From: Nocardioides sp. L-11A
GTDB taxonomy: Bacteria > Actinomycetota > Actinomycetes > Propionibacteriales > Nocardioidaceae
Assembly: GCA_029961745.1 (NCBI GenBank)
Contig: CP124680.1
Coordinates: forward strand, 186,001 to 250,000
Reading direction: 5' to 3'
DNA: 64,000 nucleotides
Of this stretch, positions 57,903 to 64,000 are shown piece after piece; the stretch's first letter is position 1, and the number at the start of each line of letters is the position of its first letter. The notes beneath the pieces are model-generated. The model was not told the origin of the DNA, did no database searches, and worked only from the letters and a program-made list of their open reading frames with translations. The translations under genes and the position numbers were made by a program.

Positions 57903-58783
57903 CTCCCGGCGTCGGTGCCGAGACCCCGGGCGACCTGCGCCGCGGTGGCGCAGCCGAGAGCTGCCGCGCCGACCGGCGTCCGACCCAGCGCCAGCCCGCG
58001 CAGGTAGCCGGCGGAGAACGCGTCGCCGCATCCGGTGGTGTCCACGACCTCGACCGGGTACGCCGGCACCTCGGTCACGCTGCCCCCGGACACGACCAGG
58101 GCCCCCTTCGCGCCCTGGGTCACCGCGACGCAGCCGGCTCCGGCGGCGACCAGCGCCCGGGCCCCCTCGGCGAGCGTGGCGGCGCCCGTGAGGCCGAGGA
58201 CCTGCTCGTCGTTGGGCAGCAGGTGGTCGGTGTGGGGGAGCGCGGCGGCGATCCAGGCCAGCAGGTCGGGGTCGCCCGGCGCCAGCAGGTCCATGGAGGT
58301 GGTGATCCCGGCGGCCCGGGCGCGGGCGAGCAGTTCGCCGGCCGCGTCGCCGCCGAGGAACTCCGGGCCGCCCAGGTGCAGGTGCGTGACGCCGTCGAGG
58401 ACGCCGGTCGGCAGGTCGTCGAGGGTGAACGCGCCGTTGGCGCCGATGCAGTGCCAGGCCGGGCGGTCGCCGTTGGCGCGCACGGGCAGTACCGAGGCGG
58501 ACGTCTGCGCGGCGTCCTTGCGCATCAGGCCGGCGACGTCGACGCCCTCGCGGGCCAGCAGGGCGAGGAGGGTGTCGCCGACGGGGTCGGTGCCGACCGC
58601 GCCGTAGGACCGGACCGTCGCACCGAGCCGGCTCAGGACGACGGCGGTGCCACCCGCGGTGCCGGCCGGCGACATCCGGATCGTCTCGACCAGCTGCCCG
58701 TCGGAGCCGGCCGGGATCGACGCGATGCCGAGGACGTGGGTGTCGAGGACGTGCACGCCGACGGCGGCGACGGTCATGGTCAT
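57851..58783 (-). CDS. PfkB family carbohydrate kinase
   Basis: 310 residues of ribokinase fold. Near the N-terminus AGTAGGTAVVLSRLGATVRSYGAVG near residue 40 is the first PfkB signature; near the C-terminus VVDTTGCGDAFSAGYLRGLALG near residue 246 is the second, with the catalytic Asp in GCGDAF. ATP-dependent phosphorylation of a sugar or nucleoside is expected. The gene is last in a tetR-aldolase-kinase operon, 3 bp after the aldolase stop, which suggests the kinase feeds a sugar phosphate to the aldolase. Confidence 0.87.
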   Translation of the reverse strand: MTMTVAAVGVHVLDTHVLGIASIPAGSDGQLVETIRMSPAGTAGGTAVVLSRLGATVRSYGAVGTDPVGDTLLALLAREGVDVAGLMRKDAAQTSASVLPVRANGDRPAWHCIGANGAFTLDDLPTGVLDGVTHLHLGGPEFLGGDAAGELLARARAAGITTSMDLLAPGDPDLLAWIAAALPHTDHLLPNDEQVLGLTGAATLAEGARALVAAGAGCVAVTQGAKGALVVSGGSVTEVPAYPVEVVDTTGCGDAFSAGYLRGLALGRTPVGAAALGCATAAQVARGLGTDAGSYDLAAVEAVAGPAAAG

Positions 58784-58786
58784 TGG

Positions 58787-59443
58787 TCAGGCCTTTCGCG
58801 GGGTGCCGTAGCCGCGCTCCAGCGCGGCCCGGACGACATCGGCCTGCTGCTCCTCGGTGAGCGCGCGCGGCGTGCCGAGGGCGCTGGCCCGGTGGTGGAG
58901 CTGGCAGAGCCATTCGAGCAGCAGCGCGTTCTCGACGGCGGCGTCGAGGGTGCCGCCGAGCGTGACCGAGCCGTGGTTGGCGAGCAGCGCGGCGCTGCGC
59001 CCCTCCAGCGCGGTGCGCACGTGGGCGGCGAGCTCCGGCGTCCCGAAGGTCGCGTACGGCGCCACCCGGATCTCGCCGCCGAGCGCGAGCTGTTGGTAGT
59101 GGAGCACCGGCAGGCTGTCGAGCACGCACGCGAGGGCCGTGGCGAAGGGGGCGTGCGTGTGCACCACGGCCGTGGCGGGGGAGTCGGCGTAGACGCCGAG
59201 GTGGAGGGAGAGTTCGCTGGTCGGCTCCAGCGTGCCTGCGACGACCCGGCCCGTCGGCGTCACGACCGTCACGTCGTCGGCGGTGCAGGAGCCGAGCGCG
59301 ATCCCGGTGGCGGTGATCGCGACCCGGTCGCCGGAGCGGGCGGAGACGTTGCCGGCGGTGCCGACGAGCAGACCGGCCGCGGCCAGGCGGCGCGCGGCCG
59401 CAGCCACCTCCTCGCGCGGATCGGCGGCCGGGGCGTCGCTCAC
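58787..59443 (-). CDS. Class II aldolase/adducin family protein
   Basis: 218 residues. AAGLLVGTAGNVSARSGDRVAITATG near residue 23 carries the GNxS phosphate site; THAPFATALACV near residue 95 and ANHGSVTLG near residue 153 hold the His zinc ligands; the acidic Glu in EPTSELSLHLGVY near residue 73 is catalytic. It is like L-fuculose-phosphate aldolase. GTG start overlaps the TetR stop (GTGA). With the kinase it could split a 5-deoxy- or pentose phosphate to dihydroxyacetone phosphate and an aldehyde; the sugar is unknown. Confidence 0.87.
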   Translation of the reverse strand: MSDAPAADPREEVAAAARRLAAAGLLVGTAGNVSARSGDRVAITATGIALGSCTADDVTVVTPTGRVVAGTLEPTSELSLHLGVYADSPATAVVHTHAPFATALACVLDSLPVLHYQQLALGGEIRVAPYATFGTPELAAHVRTALEGRSAALLANHGSVTLGGTLDAAVENALLLEWLCQLHHRASALGTPRALTEEQQADVVRAALERGYGTPRKA

Positions 59444-60114
59444 CGGCCGCTCGTGACGCGCTCGAGATAGCCGGAGACCAGCGCGATCGCCTGGCTGATC
59501 AGGAACTCGTCGCCGCGCGGGTCGTGCTCGAAGGCCAGCTGGAAGGCACTGTCGCCCACCTCGACGGCGAGCTCGGCGATGGCGGTCATCTCGTCGTCGT
59601 CGTACCGGTCGGTGGCGAGCTGCCCGGCGCCGAGGCCGAAGGCGAGCAGGTTGGCCGCGATCCGGCGGTTGTGGTGGCGCCCGTAGTCGTAGATCGCGGG
59701 GTTGGCCCGGCCGCGCATCCAGATCTGCATGAACGCGGGACGGCGGTGATAGACGGTGACGAAGGCGCGCATCGCGGTCTCGACCATGCTCGCGATCGTC
59801 AGCTCGGCGGGGTTGTCGGGGTCGGCGAGGAGGGCGAGGTCGGTGGCGACGCGGTCGTCCATCTCGGCCATGTCGCGCTCGCAGAGGGCGAGGAGCACGG
59901 CCTCCTTGTCGGCGAAGTACTGGTAGAGGGAGGCGACGGGCAGCTCGGCGGCCTCGGCGATCGAGCGTGTCGTCAGGCCGTCGACGCCGTTGGACACGAC
60001 GAGGCGCGCCGCAGCGTCGAGGATCCGCTCCACCCGTTCCCGCGACCGGGCCTGGGCGGGGAGCCGGCGGCGGCTGGACCGGCCGGTGACGTCCGGGACG
60101 CTGGCGGAGGACAT
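59440..60114 (-). CDS. TetR family transcriptional regulator
   Basis: 224 residues. HTH at about residues 30-75 (VERILDAAARLVVSNGVDGLTTRSIAEAAELPVASLYQYFADKE), a TetR_C-type ligand domain after it. It leads the aldolase-kinase operon and is divergent from the flavin amine oxidase; the 56-bp gap between starts contains an inverted repeat that could serve both. The -10 box TACACT six bases before the ATG suggests a leaderless mRNA. Confidence 0.88.
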   Translation of the reverse strand: MSSASVPDVTGRSSRRRLPAQARSRERVERILDAAARLVVSNGVDGLTTRSIAEAAELPVASLYQYFADKEAVLLALCERDMAEMDDRVATDLALLADPDNPAELTIASMVETAMRAFVTVYHRRPAFMQIWMRGRANPAIYDYGRHHNRRIAANLLAFGLGAGQLATDRYDDDEMTAIAELAVEVGDSAFQLAFEHDPRGDEFLISQAIALVSGYLERVTSGR

Positions 60115-60120
60115 GGCCGG

Positions 60121-60126
60121 AGTGTA
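60121..60126 (-). promoter_or_regulatory. -10 box for leaderless tetR mRNA
   Basis: TACACT on the minus strand ends six bases before the ATG at 60114, matching the TANNNT-N6 arrangement. Confidence 0.5.
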
Positions 60127-60167
60127 GCCTCCGAACCCGAACCTGACACATATTCACCTTCGGAGGC
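60127..60167. promoter_or_regulatory. 9-bp perfect inverted repeat between divergent tetR and amine oxidase
   Basis: GCCTCCGAA (60127-60135) and TTCGGAGGC (60159-60167) flank a 23-bp AT-richer centre containing ACACATATTC. The right arm is also the ribosome site (GGAGG) of the amine oxidase gene, so a TetR dimer or an mRNA fold here could control its translation or transcription. Confidence 0.45.
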
Positions 60168-60170
60168 GAC

Positions 60171-61670
60171 GTGCACACCATCGGGCGCTCGATCGACCTG
60201 GGCCGCCGCGGCCTCCTCGCCGGTGGCGCCGCCGCGTTCGGCGTCCTCGCCCTCGACGCACGGGAGGCAGAGGTCGCCGCCGGCACGCTGGCCGGCGACC
60301 TGCCGCCCGTCGTCGACGTCGTGGTCGTCGGCGCCGGCATCGCCGGTCTGGTGGCCGCCGACGAGGTCACCCGCGCCGGCCGTTCCGTGCTCGTCGTCGA
60401 GGCGCGCGACCGGGTCGGGGGACGCGTGCTCAACCACGAGCTCCCCACCGGCGGCACCCTCGAGGCCGGCGGCGCCTTCATCGGACCGACCCAGGACCGG
60501 ATCGCGGCGCTCGCGAGCCGGCTCGGCGTCGCGACCTTCGAGCAGTACGCCACCGGCAAGAACGTCTACCTCTCCTCCCTCCTGGGCCGGATGGAGTTCA
60601 AGGGCACGGTCCCGCCGGACCCGACGATCCTGCTCGACGCCGCGCTCGCCCTCAAGCGTCTCGACGACATGGCCCGCGAGCTGCGGGTCGACGCACCGTG
60701 GGCGCACCCGCGCGCCGCGCAATGGGACGCCCTCAGTCTCAGCGACTGGCTGCGCCGCAACACCCTCAACCGGCGGGGCATCGAGAAGCTCATCCGGTCC
60801 TGGACCCATCCCGGCTTCGGCGCCGACCCCGATCAGGTGTCGCTGCTGTTCGTGCTCCACTACATCGCCTGCTCGGGCAACGAGTCCACGCCCGGCACCT
60901 TCGAGCGCAACTCCGACACGGTCGGCGGCGCCCAGGAGAGCCGGTTCGTCGGCGGCTCGCAGCGGGTGCCCCTGGAGCTCGCGCGGCTGCTCGGCGCCCG
61001 GATCGCGCTCGACGCCCCGGTGACCGGGATCGTGGCCGAGCCGGACGGCGTCCGGGTGGACACCGGCCGTGGGTCGGTGAGGGCGCGCCGCGTCATCGTC
61101 GCCGCGCCGCCCAAGCAGGTCCTCGACATCGGCTTCGCCCCCGCTCTCCCGGCCGGCCGGCGGGCGCTGCTCGAGCAGGTCCGGATGGGCCGGCTGATGA
61201 AGTGCGACGCGGTCTACGAGCGGCCCTTCTGGCGCGCCCGCGGCCTCACCGGCTTCGGCATCGCCGACGCGGGAGCGGTCCGGGTCGCCTTCGACAACCA
61301 CGTCGCCGACACCGGCCACGGCATCCTGCTCGCGTTCGTCGGCGGCTCCGCGTGGCAGCAGTACGGCAACCTCTCCCTCGCCGAGCGCCGGGCGGCGGTC
61401 CTCGAGGGCTTCGCGAGGATGTTCGGCGAGGAGGCCCGCCACCCGATCGACTACACCGAGCACGACTGGACCCGCGAGCAGTGGACCGGCGGCGGCCCCA
61501 CCGCGATCTACCCGCCGGGCGTGCTGTCGGTCCACGGCCGGCACATCCGTACGCCGCACGGGCGGGTGCACTGGGCGGGGACCGAGACCTCGACGTACTG
61601 GACCGGCTACATGGACGGCGCCGTCCGCTCCGGCGAGCGGTCCGCGCGGGAGGTTCTGGCGGCGCTGTAG
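60171..61670 (+). CDS. Flavin monoamine oxidase, Tat-exported
   Basis: 499 residues. A twin-arginine signal (DLGRRGLLAGGAAAFGVLAL) lies in the first 35 residues. FAD Rossmann motif VVVVGAGIAGLVAADEV near residue 57, ARDRVGGRVLNHELPTGG near 80 and the FAD-binding C-terminal GRVHWAGTETSTYWTGYMDGAVRSG near 463 are those of MAO-type enzymes. It oxidises an amine outside the membrane, giving aldehyde, ammonia and peroxide. Start is the GTG at 60171 with GGAGG upstream. The divergent TetR may be its regulator. Confidence 0.9.
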   Translation: MHTIGRSIDLGRRGLLAGGAAAFGVLALDAREAEVAAGTLAGDLPPVVDVVVVGAGIAGLVAADEVTRAGRSVLVVEARDRVGGRVLNHELPTGGTLEAGGAFIGPTQDRIAALASRLGVATFEQYATGKNVYLSSLLGRMEFKGTVPPDPTILLDAALALKRLDDMARELRVDAPWAHPRAAQWDALSLSDWLRRNTLNRRGIEKLIRSWTHPGFGADPDQVSLLFVLHYIACSGNESTPGTFERNSDTVGGAQESRFVGGSQRVPLELARLLGARIALDAPVTGIVAEPDGVRVDTGRGSVRARRVIVAAPPKQVLDIGFAPALPAGRRALLEQVRMGRLMKCDAVYERPFWRARGLTGFGIADAGAVRVAFDNHVADTGHGILLAFVGGSAWQQYGNLSLAERRAAVLEGFARMFGEEARHPIDYTEHDWTREQWTGGGPTAIYPPGVLSVHGRHIRTPHGRVHWAGTETSTYWTGYMDGAVRSGERSAREVLAAL

Positions 61671-61681
61671 TGCGCCCCCGG

Positions 61682-61687
61682 TAGCGT
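61682..61687 (+). promoter_or_regulatory. -10 box for leaderless mRNA of the 109-residue protein
   Basis: TAGCGT ends six bases before the GTG at 61694, in the TANNNT-N6-RTG arrangement; no ribosome site is present. Confidence 0.55.
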
Positions 61688-61693
61688 GCCGGC

Positions 61694-62023
61694 GTGACCC
61701 CCGAGCTGATCCTCGACCCGTCCGCACCGGAGCGTGCCGACGCCCTCCGGGCCCGGGGTGCCGAGGTGATCGGCGCGCTGCCGGGACTCGCGCGGGTCGC
61801 GACCGACGCCGTGGTCCGCCGGTTCAGCGAGGAGGAGCCGCCGCCGGACGAGCTCGCCGAGGCCGCCGGCGACCTGCGGATCAGTGCCGTGGAGGTGGTC
61901 GCGGACGGCTCGGTGGTCCTCCATCTCGACGACAGCTGCGGGGAGCACTTCCTCGACGGCTACTGGCCGGCCGTGCGTCTCGGCCCGACCGGCGAGGTCG
62001 TCGCCGTCACCGTGGAGTCGTGA
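61694..62023 (+). CDS. Unknown small acidic protein
   Basis: 109 residues, not recognised. It begins VTPELILDPSAPERADALRARG and has an acidic middle (SEEEPPPDELAEAAGDLRIS), followed by strands (VEVVADGSVVLHLDD, GEHFLDGYWPAVRLGPTGEVVAVTVE) that give a small alpha/beta protein. The final part resembles DUF-type immunity proteins in style only. It starts right after a -10 box. Its last 17 bp overlap the end of the MFS gene on the other strand. Confidence 0.7.
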   Translation: MTPELILDPSAPERADALRARGAEVIGALPGLARVATDAVVRRFSEEEPPPDELAEAAGDLRISAVEVVADGSVVLHLDDSCGEHFLDGYWPAVRLGPTGEVVAVTVES

Positions 62024-63245
62024 CCGCCTCGCCGGGCGTCAGGACCGGCGTACGCCGGGCCAGCCCGCGCGCCGACGGGGCGGCGAGCGCGGCCAGCGAG
62101 CTGAGCCCGATCACGGCGGCGACGACGAGCAGCCAGGTGTCGGTGCCGACCAGCGCGGCCACCGGACCGGTGAGCGCGAGGCCGATCGGACGGCAGGCGA
62201 ACGAGCCGACCAGGTCGAAGGAGTAGACCCGCGCGAGCATGTCCTCGGCGATGTTCTCCTGGATCGCCAGGTCCCAGTTGACGCTGAACAGCTGCAGGCC
62301 GACGCCGTGCACGAACGCTCCGGCCAGGACCAGGCGGAGATCGTCGGCCACGGCCATCGCGAGCGGGAACGCCGCGGTCAGCGACAGCAGCACCAGGCCC
62401 CAGCGCAGCAGGTGGCGCGGGCGCCAGCGCAGCGCGACCAGGCCGCCCGCGACGAAGCCCACCATGAGCGCCGACAGCGCCCAGCCCCAGGCCTCCTCGC
62501 CCCAGACATCGCCGACCACGATCGGCCCCAGCACGCCCTGGGCGCCGTTGTAGAACAGGTGGTAGAGCAGTGCCTGCCCGATCAGGAGCCACAGCCAGCT
62601 GTGCCGGAACACCTCGCGCGCCCCGTCCGCGAGCTCGGCCAGGAGGCGCTCGCGCGACCCGTTCGTCGTCCCGGTCGCCCGGATCATCGCGAAGAGCACG
62701 GCCGCGACGGCGTACGTCGCCGCGTCGGCCGCGATCGCCCACCCCGGCCCGGCGACGGCGACGATGATGCCGGCCAGGGCGAAGCCGACCGCGAAGGCGG
62801 TCTGGCCGGCCAGGCTGCGCAGCACGACGGCGCGCGCGAGCTGGTCCTCGGCGACGGTCGAGCGGGTCATCGCGTTGGACGCGGGCTGCGCGATGGCGCC
62901 GAGACAGCCGTTGACCACGCCGATGGCGGTGAGGAACCAGATCGAGCCGTGCCCGGTGACGAGCACCACCGCGACCGCCGCCTGGCTGACGGCGGTCGCC
63001 GCCGACGAGCCCTGCATGAGCAGCGGGCGGGGCAGTCGATCGCCGAGCACACCGCCGTACAGGATGGTGACGACCTCGGCCGCCGCGAACGCGGCGACGA
63101 CGAGGCCGAGCTGGGTGGCCGTGCCGCCGAGGTCGAGGACCGCGAAGGCCAGCGCCACCGGCGTCATCGCCGAGCCGAGTCCGCTCACCGCGACACCGCC
63201 CACGAGTAGGCGGAAGTCGCGCGAGCGAAGCGGAGACGGAGGCAC
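62007..63245 (-). CDS. MFS transporter (enterobactin-exporter/efflux-like)
   Basis: 412 residues with about 12 membrane helices. The first segments (FRLLVGGVAVSGLGSAMTPVALAFAVLDLG, TQLGLVVAAFAAAEVVTILYGGVLGDRLPR) carry the MFS loop GGVLGDRLPRP near residue 65, and QPASNAMTRSTVAEDQLARA near residue 123 marks the EntS/MDR branch. GTG at 63245 has TAATCT six bases upstream. It is divergent from an unknown membrane protein and a probable MarR gene; the palindrome between suggests MarR-type control of efflux. Confidence 0.87.
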   Translation of the reverse strand: MPPSPLRSRDFRLLVGGVAVSGLGSAMTPVALAFAVLDLGGTATQLGLVVAAFAAAEVVTILYGGVLGDRLPRPLLMQGSSAATAVSQAAVAVVLVTGHGSIWFLTAIGVVNGCLGAIAQPASNAMTRSTVAEDQLARAVVLRSLAGQTAFAVGFALAGIIVAVAGPGWAIAADAATYAVAAVLFAMIRATGTTNGSRERLLAELADGAREVFRHSWLWLLIGQALLYHLFYNGAQGVLGPIVVGDVWGEEAWGWALSALMVGFVAGGLVALRWRPRHLLRWGLVLLSLTAAFPLAMAVADDLRLVLAGAFVHGVGLQLFSVNWDLAIQENIAEDMLARVYSFDLVGSFACRPIGLALTGPVAALVGTDTWLLVVAAVIGLSSLAALAAPSARGLARRTPVLTPGEAVTTPR

Positions 63246-63251
63246 CGAAGG

Positions 63252-63257
63252 AGATTA
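63252..63257 (-). promoter_or_regulatory. -10 box for leaderless MFS mRNA
   Basis: TAATCT on the minus strand ends six bases before the GTG at 63245. It is directly next to the palindrome at 63269. Confidence 0.5.
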
Positions 63258-63268
63258 CTTCGCTATCA

Positions 63269-63291
63269 AAGTATTCGGCAACGAAATACTT
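63269..63291. promoter_or_regulatory. Palindromic operator before the MFS gene
   Basis: AAGTATT and AATACTT form a perfect 7-bp inverted repeat around a 9-bp centre (CGGCAACGA), in an AT-rich patch of otherwise GC-rich DNA. It lies 11 bp upstream of the MFS -10 box, where a repressor would block the gene. The probable MarR gene at 63893 is a candidate. Confidence 0.6.
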
Positions 63292-63328
63292 GTTTCGGCG
63301 CGTCTCGACCGGGGGCAGGATCGGACCC

Positions 63329-63883
63329 ATGACCGCCTCCGGTGCTCCCTTCGCCCCGCCTCCGCCGCCCGGCCAGGGCCCGCCCGCTCCGTTCCCTCCG
63401 CCGGTGTCGCCGGCGCGGACGCTGGGCGACTCGATGGTGCTGCGGCACGTCGTCGGCGTGGTCGTCGCGCTCGTCCTCACCCCCATCGGCGTCCTGGTGT
63501 TCGACTACGGGGCCGGCACGTATGCGCAGAAGCGGGCGGTCACCCTCGACGGCTCCGGGGCGACCCGCGAGCTCGTGCTCATGTTCGTGGGGGCGCTGGT
63601 CCTGGCTGCGGTGGCAGCCTCCGCCCGGGTGTCCGGGCTGGGTCCGGTCGTCGCGGGGCTCCTGTGGGGCGGCCTCCCGTTCGTCTGGTTCCTGGTCGAC
63701 CTGCGGAGCTTCTTCGAGGTCACCCGGGACCTGCCGTCGAGCCACTACTGGTTCGCGGTCCCGACCTATCTGTTCCCCCTCGTCGGGGCGCTGCTCGTCG
63801 GCAGCGGGCTCGCCGGACGCTGGGGCAGCCGAGGGCGCGCCGCTCGACCTTCTCGAGGAGCTGACCCGGTCCACCCGCAGTAG
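63329..63883 (+). CDS. Unknown membrane protein with Pro-rich N-terminus
   Basis: 184 residues. The first 35 residues are Pro/Ala rich (APFAPPPPPGQGPPAPFPPP), then four membrane segments: MVLRHVVGVVVALVLTPIGVLVF, LVLMFVGALVLAAVAA, VAGLLWGGLPFVWFLVDL and YLFPLVGALLVGSGLAG, with an Arg-rich tail. No family is recognised. Proteins of this make-up are common in actinobacteria without assigned function. It ends 9 bp before the probable MarR gene. Confidence 0.7.
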   Translation: MTASGAPFAPPPPPGQGPPAPFPPPVSPARTLGDSMVLRHVVGVVVALVLTPIGVLVFDYGAGTYAQKRAVTLDGSGATRELVLMFVGALVLAAVAASARVSGLGPVVAGLLWGGLPFVWFLVDLRSFFEVTRDLPSSHYWFAVPTYLFPLVGALLVGSGLAGRWGSRGRAARPSRGADPVHPQ

Positions 63884-63886
63884 CGT
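63881..63886 (+). promoter_or_regulatory. -10 box for leaderless mRNA of the marR-like gene
   Basis: TAGCGT ends six bases before the ATG at 63893 and includes the stop codon of the preceding gene. Confidence 0.5.
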
Positions 63887-63892
63887 TCAGCC

Positions 63893-64000
63893 ATGGCCGA
63901 GGACTGGACGGACCGCCACGTCGCGCGGTGGAAGGATCATTGGCTCGACCTGGAGTTCGACGAGGTCGTGGAGGGCGTGTTCGTCCGGGTCAACCGGATC
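63893..64000 (+). CDS. Probable MarR family regulator, N-terminal fragment (cut by window end)
   Basis: Thirty-six codons are visible, starting MAEDWTDRHVARWKDHWLDL. This opening (Trp-Thr-x-Arg-His-Val-x-Arg-Trp) is typical of actinobacterial MarR-family regulators that open with a long amphipathic dimerisation helix. The DNA-binding part lies beyond the window, so the call is provisional. It would fit as the regulator of the divergent MFS gene at 62007. Confidence 0.5.
   Translation, partial: MAEDWTDRHVARWKDHWLDLEFDEVVEGVFVRVNRI

Overview
The window is chromosomal DNA from a high-GC Gram-positive actinobacterium, most likely Nocardioides or another Nocardioidaceae. The evidence is the very high third-position GC, ATGA/GTGA-coupled operons, many GTG starts, a mycothiol-dependent formaldehyde dehydrogenase, a SigK/RskA locus, AlkB fused to rubredoxin, and a HelR-type RNA polymerase recycling ATPase. 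I see no rRNA, tRNA, CRISPR array, insertion sequence or prophage. The species assignment is inference.

Layout. 1-1.1 kb: C-terminal part of an FtsX-like ABC permease. 1.2-10.8 kb: a TetR-headed, translationally coupled acyl-CoA catabolic operon (TIGR03084 protein, AtuA-like protein, two acyl-CoA dehydrogenases, SRPBCC protein, biotin-dependent carboxylase beta and alpha subunits), resembling pathways for branched or isoprenoid acids. 11-16 kb: a small unknown gene, AEC transporter, BrkB-type membrane protein, a decayed AbiEi/DUF559-like gene, then mycothiol-dependent formaldehyde dehydrogenase with a metallo-hydrolase. 16.2-26 kb (minus strand): tyrosine phosphatase, then the locus known from Mycobacterium tuberculosis as Rv0444c-Rv0449c (sigK, rskA, FAD oxidoreductase/DUF1365, cyclopropane-fatty-acid synthases, DUF1295), preceded by a fasciclin lipoprotein with a SigK-like promoter and a membrane-anchored molybdopterin oxidoreductase. 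26-28.8 kb: AstE-like hydrolase, RimB-like protease and RimK-like ligase. 29-36.5 kb: enoyl-CoA hydratase, secreted protein, a SigE-type sigma factor with a membrane partner, an Old-Yellow-Enzyme-type reductase, and a sigma factor fused to its own zinc-finger/membrane/exported domains. 36.7-43.2 kb: large LuxR regulator, F420-type LLM oxidoreductase, TetR, HelR.

43.3-54.6 kb is the most accessory-looking part. A TRAP transporter (DctPQM) is joined to a nitrilase-superfamily amidohydrolase, an NTF2-fold protein, a complete Rieske dioxygenase system (alpha, beta, ferredoxin, ferredoxin reductase) and a small unknown protein, with a LysR regulator, followed by alkB-rubredoxin and a 3Fe-4S-type ferredoxin. 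Together they look like uptake, hydrolysis and ring hydroxylation of an acidic amide or nitrile aromatic; the substrate is unknown. 54.7-64 kb: PucR and ArsR regulators, two MFS exporters, an aldolase/sugar-kinase/TetR operon, a Tat-exported flavin amine oxidase, small unknown genes, and the start of a probable MarR gene.

Non-coding signals of note: a dispersed 63-nt palindromic element (three copies of identical length with compensatory arm changes, each just after a stop codon); paired KstR-like operators at two distant oxidoreductase genes; a recurrent TANNNT-N6-(A/G)TG arrangement implying leaderless mRNAs at about nine genes; a strong hairpin whose downstream half is tandemly repeated; a 26-bp tandem array; and a 19-bp perfect inverted repeat between convergent genes.
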